This document shows positions 57,981-64,000 of a stretch of DNA of 64,000 nucleotides, one piece after another. Position 1 is the first letter of the stretch, and each line of letters begins with the position of its first letter. Both the position numbers and the translations under genes were made by a program. Location: NCBI GenBank assembly GCA_000381585.1, contig KB906737.1, positions 496,001 to 560,000 of the forward strand. Direction: 5' to 3'. This DNA is from Acidobacteriaceae bacterium KBS 83. GTDB taxonomy: Bacteria > Acidobacteriota > Terriglobia > Terriglobales > Acidobacteriaceae. Under the pieces are notes generated by a model, which saw only the letters and a list, made by a program, of their open reading frames with translations, searched no databases and had not been told where the DNA came from.

Positions 57981-59489
57981 ATGAAAACGACAGAGGTACT
58001 GCAAGATTTGGATTTCGGCAGCTCCGTAGCTGAATTCGACAAAAACCTTGAGCATTATTTCGTTGATACAGATGATTTCAGGACCCTGATCTCAGGAAAG
58101 AAAGAAATCATCTCGGGCGACAAAGGTACGGGCAAGACCGCTCTGTTCAAAATCTTTAGTCAACGTTATCGGTCGGTGCCTGAACGGAACGATACTGAAA
58201 TCATCCCTGCGTTTAATCCCACAGGCAATCCCGTGTTCCAGCGGTTAGCTCAGCTGACGACCCTGACAGAAGGTCAATACCGGGCGGTCTGGAAGAGCTA
58301 CATATTGTCGCTTGTAGGTAACTGGCTCCTTGATGTATTCGAGCCGGGAGCAGCCCACGAACTTGAGTCGCTGGACGCCCTGCTGCGTCGTATCGATCTT
58401 CGCAGCGTAGATGATCGTCCAGAAACTATCTTTTCTAAGATAACGAATGCAATCGCGAGAATCGTACGGCCCAAGAGTATTTCTGCAGACTTCACCTTCT
58501 CTGAAACCGGCTATCCAATGATTTCGCCAAAAGTAGAGCTGTTCAGCGAGTCGAAGGATGTCCAGGCAGCCGCAGAGAACGAAATATCATATGAGGAAGC
58601 ACTCAATGTGCTTCAAGTAGCACTCGAAAAGGTGGGGATTGAGGCTTGGGTCGCTATTGACAGACTAGACGAGGCCTTTAGTGGTTTCCCTGAGATAGAG
58701 ATTCCCGCCCTACGGGCTCTTCTGCGCACTTATCTAGATTTGCAAGCGTTTCCGCGAATCCGACTAAAGCTCTTTCTCCGTAAAGACTTATTCAGACGCA
58801 TAATTGAGGGAGGCTTCGTAAATCTTACTCACATCAATGACCAGAAGAAGGATCTGATGTGGGAAGACGATGATCTTCTTCACCTTTTCGCGAACCGCGC
58901 TCGCGGATCTAAGGTGTTGATGAGAGAGGCCAAACTCGAAGGTAAATCCGATATGGAAATATTCGCTGCCATGTTTCCTAAACAGGTGGGACAAGGGCAA
59001 AAGCGCCCAACCACATGGAACTGGATTTTGTCGCGAATACGAGATGGCAATTCGGTACGCCCTCCACGAAATCTAATCGACCTTCTAACAAAGGCAAAAG
59101 ATAATCAGTTGCGCATGGAATCAAGGGCTCCACGGGAATATGACCCAAAGAATCCGCTAATTGAAGGCGAAGCGATTAGACGCGCGCATCAAGCGCTAAG
59201 CGAGCAGCGAGTAAATGACACCCTACTTGCAGAAGCATCTGATTTGGCACCCCTTATAGAGCGATTCCGCGGCGGCAAAGCAGAGCAAAATGCGGTGTCA
59301 TTGTCACATATCCTAGACATCCCTGAAGATCAGGTCCAGCTACGCGTGAAGCCGCTTCTCGAATTAGGCTTCCTGGAGCGCATCGGCGAAAGTTTTAAAG
59401 TGCCGATGCTCTATCGCGATGGCCTGGGAATCACTCAAGGTAAGGCATTTGAAAGCGCGGATTCCGGAGAGGAATCGGATGAGGAATAG
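57981..59489 (+). CDS. P-loop ATPase, Sll1717-family-like
   Basis: 502 residues from ATG 57981 (MKTTEVLQDLDFGSSVAEFD). Walker A is GDKGTGKT at residues 46-53 (SGKKEIISGDKGTGKTALF) and Walker B-like WVAIDRLDEAF lies near residue 223-233. The C-terminal part has a small winged-helix-like segment (ILDIPEDQVQLRVKPLLELGFLERIG) and an acidic tail. This matches what I recall of the Sll1717 P-loop ATPase family, whose function is not known. Codons are AT-richer than neighbours, and it lies downstream of an integrase, so it is probably island cargo; a defence role is only a hypothesis. A GTG at 57936 is an alternative start. Confidence 0.65.
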   Translation: MKTTEVLQDLDFGSSVAEFDKNLEHYFVDTDDFRTLISGKKEIISGDKGTGKTALFKIFSQRYRSVPERNDTEIIPAFNPTGNPVFQRLAQLTTLTEGQYRAVWKSYILSLVGNWLLDVFEPGAAHELESLDALLRRIDLRSVDDRPETIFSKITNAIARIVRPKSISADFTFSETGYPMISPKVELFSESKDVQAAAENEISYEEALNVLQVALEKVGIEAWVAIDRLDEAFSGFPEIEIPALRALLRTYLDLQAFPRIRLKLFLRKDLFRRIIEGGFVNLTHINDQKKDLMWEDDDLLHLFANRARGSKVLMREAKLEGKSDMEIFAAMFPKQVGQGQKRPTTWNWILSRIRDGNSVRPPRNLIDLLTKAKDNQLRMESRAPREYDPKNPLIEGEAIRRAHQALSEQRVNDTLLAEASDLAPLIERFRGGKAEQNAVSLSHILDIPEDQVQLRVKPLLELGFLERIGESFKVPMLYRDGLGITQGKAFESADSGEESDEE

Positions 59490-60207
59490 GTCGGAAACTT
59501 CTGTCCACTCCCTTCACCTACCAACTCGGACCAGCCAGCCCTCCTCGAAACCGACGCATCTTTTCAAGACTCGTCAAATCCAAGAGTATGTGCCCAACAT
59601 CCACCCCGCAAACCCGCATAGGCCACGTCCATCTCAAGGTAGCCGACCTCGATCGCGTAGTGGCTTGTGGGCAGTAGTGGCAACGGTAGTACTCACAACT
59701 GGTGACGGAACATCGAGTGGCTTTCCTTGCCGCCAATCTCGAGTTGGATGGTGGTATTCCTTTCATGAATAGAATTTGTAAGCGCCACCCACCGCCCTCA
59801 GGTTCGACAGAAGCTGCACGGCTTCCAGAGGATTGCGCAGAACTTCGCTCACTGTATCGATCTGCTTTATCCCCGCGCGAGAAGGTGGATTGTTCGCCCA
59901 TAACTCGCAAAATCTTCGGGCGAAAGCAATGCCGACGCCTTCCGCTGCACTCTCTATCATTCTTCCCCTTGGCCCGATCGTCGGTAAAGCTTCACAGAAG
60001 AAGAGCTGCCTGAGCCGGATTGCGAAAGGTCGTCCGGCGTGCGGAGATCCGGGGTTTTGTCTTATGGGAGGAATGGCAACGTCGGCGGTTTTGGAAGAAG
60101 AGTTGCCATTCTTGTACTGCGCCCTTTCACCATCCGGTACCGCATGGATCGCAAGCGGCGATATGTTCATGCGTTCGGCCCGTAAGCTCGGATATAGGGA
60201 CGCTCGA
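59490..60207. other. About 720-bp region of uncertain content
   Basis: No gene with a recognised family. Open frames on both strands cover the middle (59763-60170 minus; 59833-60294 plus) but have poor codon preference. The base composition changes from AT-rich at the ATPase side to chromosome-like at the TetR side, so the right boundary of the island may be here. No second copy of the tRNA-Asn fragment was found. Confidence 0.4.
59763..60170 (-). CDS. Hypothetical open frame, doubtful
   Basis: 135 residues (MNISPLAIHAVPDGERAQYK...), with no signal peptide, no ribosome site and no recognised domain. An equally long frame lies on the opposite strand. It may be a relic or part of a dispersed repeat; kept only because it fills an otherwise empty stretch. 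Confidence 0.2.
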   Translation of the reverse strand: MNISPLAIHAVPDGERAQYKNGNSSSKTADVAIPPIRQNPGSPHAGRPFAIRLRQLFFCEALPTIGPRGRMIESAAEGVGIAFARRFCELWANNPPSRAGIKQIDTVSEVLRNPLEAVQLLSNLRAVGGAYKFYS

Positions 60208-60762
60208 TTAGAGACTGCGAAGGGCTGTCATAAAGTTCTCAATCTTACGGGTCGACGAGGTTTTGCCGGATTTGAGGTTGCGCTCAATGCATAATCCCGA
60301 AAAGAAGGACAGCACAATCTCCGCGATTGCAGAAGGAGCCATCCTGGGCCTTTCCGCCTCGATATTCGTCGCGAGAAGACGCTGCAATAGCGCCCGATTC
60401 TCCGTCACGACCCCATAAGCTTCATCCGGAAGGATCGCGAACTCCCGCATCGAGTTGACGGAAAAGCACCCCTGCTGTTCCCCCTTGTTGAGAGGGCCGT
60501 TCTTAAGGAACGTCTCGACGTTCTTCCAACCGAGAGGCTCCGTAGTGAGAAGTCCCCTCTTTCCCTGGCTCTCGAGGTAGTGCCGAAGGCACGCTACAAA
60601 AAGATCTTCCTTATCTCTGAACTCCGTATACAGCCCTGACTTGTTCACACCTGTGGCCCGCTCCAGATCCTGGAGGCTCGTGTCGGCGAACCCATGCTTC
60701 CAGAAAACAGGCATCGCCTTCTCCAGCACTTCCTCTCGGCTAAAGTTCTTCGGACGCCCCAT
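60208..60762 (-). CDS. TetR/AcrR-family transcriptional regulator
   Basis: 184 residues starting MGRPKNFSREEVLEKAMPVF. The TetR helix-turn-helix is clear (FADTSLQDLERATGVNKSGLYTEFRDKEDLFVACL) and the C-terminal ligand domain has GCFSVNSMREFA, typical of the subfamily that guards oxidoreductase genes. ATG 60762 is the family start. It is divergent from an SDR gene, with two GAAC-N6-GTTC palindromes between; it most likely represses itself and the SDR gene. Confidence 0.88.
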   Translation of the reverse strand: MGRPKNFSREEVLEKAMPVFWKHGFADTSLQDLERATGVNKSGLYTEFRDKEDLFVACLRHYLESQGKRGLLTTEPLGWKNVETFLKNGPLNKGEQQGCFSVNSMREFAILPDEAYGVVTENRALLQRLLATNIEAERPRMAPSAIAEIVLSFFSGLCIERNLKSGKTSSTRKIENFMTALRSL

Positions 60763-60781
60763 AGAGATATTATCCAATAAA

Positions 60782-60848
60782 GAACCAAATAGTTCAATAT
60801 TTCTGCAACCTCCGTACACATTCATCATCGTATAGAACTAAACGGTTC
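60782..60848. promoter_or_regulatory. Two TetR-type operators GAAC-N6-GTTC
   Basis: GAACCAAATAGTTC (60782-60795) and GAACTAAACGGTTC (60835-60848) share the AGAACyAAAyrGTTCA form and are 53 bp apart. They lie in the divergent promoter of the TetR and SDR genes, 20 and 86 bp from the starts respectively. Confidence 0.6.
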
Positions 60849-60933
60849 ACAACCATCTCGCAGATCCAAAAAGCATCGCGGTCAGTTGAATCAGTGGAGT
60901 GGTGAATCGTTTACAGGAAACAAAAGGAGATCT

Positions 60934-61674
60934 ATGTCTAAGTTAGTGAAGAAGGTCGCACTCATTACCGGCGGTTCACGCGGCATTGGCGCGGCGATTG
61001 CAAAACGGCTGGCCGCCGATGGAGCAAGCGTAGCCATCACGTATGCGAAGGACGCCAAAGCGGCTTCGGCCGTAGTCAAGGCGATTGAACTCGGTGGTGG
61101 AAAGGCTGTCGCGATCCAGGCAGACGCTGCCGACGCCGAAGCAGTCAAAGGCGCGGTCGAAAAGGCAGTCGCGACCTTCGGCCGTCTGGATGTGCTTGTG
61201 AACAACGCCGGCACAGCCATTCCGAAACCGTTCGAGGAGGCGACGCTGGAGGAAATGGATCGCGTGCTCGACATCAACATTCGCGGCGTATTTGCCGCCA
61301 CGCAGGCGGCACTGAAGCACATGAAGGATGGTGGCCGCATCATCATGGTCGGTTCGGCTGTGGGCGAGCGTGCCGTGGCGCCCGGCCTTGTACCGTACGC
61401 GGCCACGAAGGGAGCCGTCAAGATGTTTACTCAGGCATTGTCCAGAGAGGTGGGGAGCCGGGGCATCACGGTCAACAACGTCCAGCCGGGTCCGATCGAC
61501 ACGGATCTAAATCCCTCTTCGGGTGATTGGGCGGTACCGCAGAAAGCCGCCACAGCACTCGACCGCTATGGGCATGTAGATGAGATCGCCGCAATGGTGT
61601 CGTTCGTCGCCGGTCCGGAGTCCTCGTACATTACAGGAGCGAATCTGACCGTAGATGGTGGAATGAACGCTTGA
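60934..61674 (+). CDS. Short-chain dehydrogenase/reductase (SDR)
   Basis: 246 residues. Classical SDR: TGGSRGIGAAIAKRL (NAD(P) loop), NNAG in VLVNNAGTAIP, catalytic Ser in IIMVGSAVGER and YxxxK in PYAATKGAVKMF, ending ITGANLTVDGGMNA. AAAGGAGA lies 5 nt upstream of ATG 60934, which fixes the start. It reduces or oxidises a carbonyl substrate, unknown. First gene of the plus-strand group SDR, NTF2-like, SDR. Confidence 0.88.
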   Translation: MSKLVKKVALITGGSRGIGAAIAKRLAADGASVAITYAKDAKAASAVVKAIELGGGKAVAIQADAADAEAVKGAVEKAVATFGRLDVLVNNAGTAIPKPFEEATLEEMDRVLDINIRGVFAATQAALKHMKDGGRIIMVGSAVGERAVAPGLVPYAATKGAVKMFTQALSREVGSRGITVNNVQPGPIDTDLNPSSGDWAVPQKAATALDRYGHVDEIAAMVSFVAGPESSYITGANLTVDGGMNA

Positions 61675-61738
61675 ACCGGCCGCGTGGCTATTCCGATTAC
61701 CCAACCTACCAACCATCAGAACTCACACGGAGCTGAAC

Positions 61739-62140
61739 ATGCCAAAGACAACACCCGAACAGAACAAGGCTCTCGTCCTTGAAGCCTTCGACACTCTCTT
61801 CAATAAACGCGACTACGCAGCAGCAGAACGCTTCTGGTCGCCGAAGTACATTCAGCACAGCGCCCATATCGCGCCGGGACGCGAAGGTCTGTTTGCTCTG
61901 GTCCGTTCGACGCCTGATACGTTGCGCTACGAAAACCAACTCATTGTCGCAGAAGCGGACTATATCATTGCGCACGGCCGTTTCTCCGGCATCGGAAGGC
62001 CCGCAGCCTGGATCGCGGCAGACATTGTCCGGTTCGAAGACGGTCTTCTGGCCGAGCATTGGGATGTGTTGCAAGACGAAGCCACACGGAAAGAATCCGT
62101 CAGCGGCCTTCCCATGTTTGGTAAGAGTTTCCCTTCATAA
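61739..62140 (+). CDS. NTF2-like / SnoaL-type small protein
   Basis: 133 residues. Starts EQNKALVLEAFDTLFNKRDY, then AAAERFWSPKYIQHSAHIAPGREGL and AHGRFSGIGRPAAWIAADIVRFEDGLLAEHWDVLQ, the SnoaL-like cone fold often seen beside SDR genes and TetR regulators. CGGAGC precedes the ATG. Enzymatic role unknown (cyclase or isomerase in some relatives). Confidence 0.8.
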   Translation: MPKTTPEQNKALVLEAFDTLFNKRDYAAAERFWSPKYIQHSAHIAPGREGLFALVRSTPDTLRYENQLIVAEADYIIAHGRFSGIGRPAAWIAADIVRFEDGLLAEHWDVLQDEATRKESVSGLPMFGKSFPS

Positions 62141-62200
62141 ATGGTCGACACCCACATTTTGTGGACAAGCCGAGAGGAAGGTGACAAAGGACAACTACCG

Positions 62201-62938
62201 ATGGCAAAAACTAAGAAGCTGCAAGGAAAAGTGGCAGTGATTACCGGTGGTTCAACCGGGATAGGGCTAGCTGCAGCAAAGCTCTTTGTAAAAGAAGGCG
62301 CCGACGTCTTTATCACGGGCCGTCGTCAAAAGGAACTTGATGACGCCGTGAAGACAATTGGTAGCAACGTCACTGGCGTGCAGGGAGACATTGCCAAATT
62401 GACGGATCTTGATCGTCTGTACGAGATTGTGGCGACGAAGGGGAGAATTGATGTCGTTTTCGCCAATGCCGGTGTCGCTGAATTTGCTCCTCTAGGCAAA
62501 ATCACTGAAGAGCATTTTGACAAGCTCTTCGACATCAACGTAAAGGGAACGCTGTTCACAGTGCAGAAAGCCTTACCGCTGCTGAACGATGGTGGCTCGA
62601 TTATTCTGAATGGCTCGGTCGCGAGCCTCAAAGGCACGCCCGCCTTCGGCGTCTACGGCGCGACGAAGGCCGCCCTCCGCTCCTTTGTGCGAACCTGGAC
62701 CTCGGATCTCAAGGACCGCCATATTCGTTCCAACGTTATTAGCCCAGGGCCGACCGATACGCCGGTTATCGATGGGCAACCTGCAGATGCCATTGCCCGG
62801 ATTGTATCCACCATCCCGATGGAACGCCTGGGAGAACCCGATGAAATTGCTAAAGCCGCGCTTTTTCTGGCGTCCGATGACTCCAGTTTCGTCACGGGTA
62901 TCGAACTGTTCGTTGATGGCGGCAGAGGGCAAGTCTGA
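62201..62938 (+). CDS. Short-chain dehydrogenase/reductase (SDR)
   Basis: 245 residues with [28 protein letters not shown] (NAG), [10 protein letters not shown] (Ser), [12 protein letters not shown] (YxxxK) and [18 protein letters not shown] 62201 preceded by AAAGGA is chosen over the long upstream frame. It is not a recent duplicate of the first SDR: similarity is at family level. Convergent with the second TetR gene. Confidence 0.88.
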   Translation: MAKTKKLQGKVAVITGGSTGIGLAAAKLFVKEGADVFITGRRQKELDDAVKTIGSNVTGVQGDIAKLTDLDRLYEIVATKGRIDVVFANAGVAEFAPLGKITEEHFDKLFDINVKGTLFTVQKALPLLNDGGSIILNGSVASLKGTPAFGVYGATKAALRSFVRTWTSDLKDRHIRSNVISPGPTDTPVIDGQPADAIARIVSTIPMERLGEPDEIAKAALFLASDDSSFVTGIELFVDGGRGQV

Positions 62939-62976
62939 TCGAGAGACGCTGCACCGAAGATCTTGCATTATCGCTT

Positions 62977-63549
62977 TCAGGCGGGATGCTTTAGAAGGTC
63001 TGCCACCGTTTTCAAGATTTCGTGCGAAAGCGCCTCGTCCGATGCGGCACGGGCCAGCGACATCGCTCCGACGAGAGCGCTGAAAGTCAAGATCGCTCTC
63101 GACCTTACCGGGCGCTTGTCCTTGCCTGGCAGCAACCCGGCAAGCAACTCAAGGTCATTCTGGATTTGTTCAGAGGTAAGCGCGCGAATCCGCTTATCGC
63201 TGCGAGCGATCTCCGGCGCCAATGCGCTGAAGGCACAGCCCGTACCTGGATTCTTGCGGTGCGCATCGCTCACATAATCGTCGATAAGTTTCTCGAAAGA
63301 TAGCGGCTGCCCGCTGGATGCCGCAGCTTCCTTTTGGCGCTGCCAGGTGCCGAATGCACCGCTGAATGCCTCCGCCACGAGTTCGTCACGAGATTCGAAG
63401 TGCTTGTAGAAGCCACCAACCGTCAGGCCGGCTTCCTTCATCAACTCAGCAATTCCAAATCCCGCGAGACCCTTCTCGCGGAATCTCTTTGAGGCAATGG
63501 CAACGATGCGCTTATGAGTTTTCTCCTTTTGCGCCTGGGAATAACCCAT
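62977..63549 (-). CDS. TetR/AcrR-family transcriptional regulator
   Basis: 190 residues starting MGYSQAQKEKTHKRIVAIAS. The helix-turn-helix reads FGIAELMKEAGLTVGGFYKHFESRDELVAEAF. GGAGG lies 5 nt upstream of ATG 63549. It is divergent from the dehydrogenase at the right edge, with an AT-rich palindrome in between, and likely controls that gene. Confidence 0.9.
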   Translation of the reverse strand: MGYSQAQKEKTHKRIVAIASKRFREKGLAGFGIAELMKEAGLTVGGFYKHFESRDELVAEAFSGAFGTWQRQKEAAASSGQPLSFEKLIDDYVSDAHRKNPGTGCAFSALAPEIARSDKRIRALTSEQIQNDLELLAGLLPGKDKRPVRSRAILTFSALVGAMSLARAASDEALSHEILKTVADLLKHPA

Positions 63550-63609
63550 ATAAACCTCCTCCAAATAATCTGCGACCAAATCAGGCTTACGAATCCAATC
63601 CTGTAATGA

Positions 63610-63635
63610 GGATTATAAAGATAATCCATATTATC
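63610..63635. promoter_or_regulatory. Overlapping palindromes, TetR operator candidate
   Basis: GGATTAT-AAAG-ATAATCC (63610-63627) has perfect 7-bp arms and overlaps GATAAT-CCAT-ATTATC (63620-63635). Both lie between the TetR gene and the dehydrogenase gene, as expected for autoregulation. Confidence 0.55.
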
Positions 63636-63761
63636 TATGCATGAAAACCAAGGGCTCAATCAATTTGCGACCTGCTGGCGGGCGCGAACGGCATTAACAA
63701 TTTCCGGTTTGCGGCCCTAACTGCGCAGGCCGTGAGTGAGATGGGAAAAAGGAGAATCAAT

Positions 63762-64000
63762 ATGCGTGCAATGAGAGCGGAACGATTTAGTGGTTATGAA
63801 GCGTTGAGGCTGGTCGATCTTCCCAAACCAGCGGCCACAGATGGGAGAGTACTCGTACGAATCACGGCGGCCGGCGTTACGCCGCTCGACCACACGATTC
63901 TCTTCGGCAATTTTCACATCCCGGAGGTGCCGCTAGTTCTGGGCAACGAAGGAGCGGGCGTGGTGGAGGAGGGAGGCGGAGCGGACTTTCCCGCGGGCTC
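63762..64000 (+). CDS. Zinc-type alcohol dehydrogenase / NADPH:quinone reductase, N-terminal part
   Basis: The frame from ATG 63762 runs to the window edge (79 residues): MRAMRAERFSGYEALRLVDL, VRITAAGVTPLDHTILFGNF, VPLVLGNEGAGVVEEGGG. This is the GroES-like domain of medium-chain dehydrogenase/quinone oxidoreductase proteins; no zinc-binding Cys is present yet, which favours the quinone-reductase branch. AAAAAGGAG is upstream. Confidence 0.85.
   Translation, partial: MRAMRAERFSGYEALRLVDLPKPAATDGRVLVRITAAGVTPLDHTILFGNFHIPEVPLVLGNEGAGVVEEGGGADFPAG

Overview
The window looks like a high-GC soil Acidobacteriota chromosome, most likely class Terriglobia (Granulicella/Edaphobacter/Terriglobus type). 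This is inferred from gene content: two large Oar-like TonB receptors with N-terminal carboxypeptidase-regulatory domains, a CRTAC1 (FG-GAP plus ASPIC/UnbV) protein, TPR lipoprotein-like proteins, Tat-exported Gfo/Idh oxidoreductases, a split MetH, and many glycoside hydrolases. No rRNA and no intact tRNA were seen.

Layout. 1-5.7 kb: the tail of a LacI regulator, a seven-haem cytochrome, a CRTAC1 protein and an internally duplicated TPR protein. 5.7-11.2 kb: a probable amino-sugar locus (amidohydrolase, PfkB kinase, AgaS isomerase, secreted clan GH-D hydrolase) with an AgaR-like operator between its two arms. 11.3-29 kb: a LacI regulator and a FucU mutarotase, then a long minus-strand run (TonB receptor, TPR protein, GH31, FucI-like isomerase, AraB-like kinase, sugar MFS porter, GH172) closed by a clear terminator. 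Opposite the receptor lies a frameshifted secreted beta-propeller gene. With no aldolase or 4-epimerase in the window, GH172 + FucI-like isomerase + AraB-like kinase + FucU would fit use of D-arabinofuranosyl glycans (D-arabinose to D-ribulose to D-ribulose 5-phosphate). That is the most interesting system here and it is an inference.

29-33 kb: kbl, a nickel/cobalt-type transporter, an L-rhamnose mutarotase-like gene and a decayed GH39-like gene. 33-45 kb: a minus-strand operon of Tat-exported Gfo/Idh oxidoreductases, TIM-barrel sugar isomerase-like proteins and ApbE, headed by a TonB receptor broken by one stop codon. Divergent from it are a GntR/FadR regulator and uxaC. A 28-bp element is repeated in inverted orientation, once in front of the receptor and once in front of uxaC, which suggests one uronate-linked regulon. 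45-54 kb: an NHL propeller protein, a frameshifted APC permease, a MetE-like protein and split MetH.

54-60 kb: an integration site. A 3' tRNA-Asn fragment lies between a decayed tyrosine recombinase and an intact one, followed by a GH5-like cellulase and an AT-richer P-loop ATPase of Sll1717 type. 60-64 kb: two TetR regulators with visible operators around two SDR enzymes, an NTF2-like protein and the start of an alcohol dehydrogenase/quinone reductase.

Five genes are broken (27.3-29.1, 31.7-33.2, 38.9-42.2, 46.9-48.4 and 54.1-54.8 kb). The short lesions may be real decay or sequencing error.
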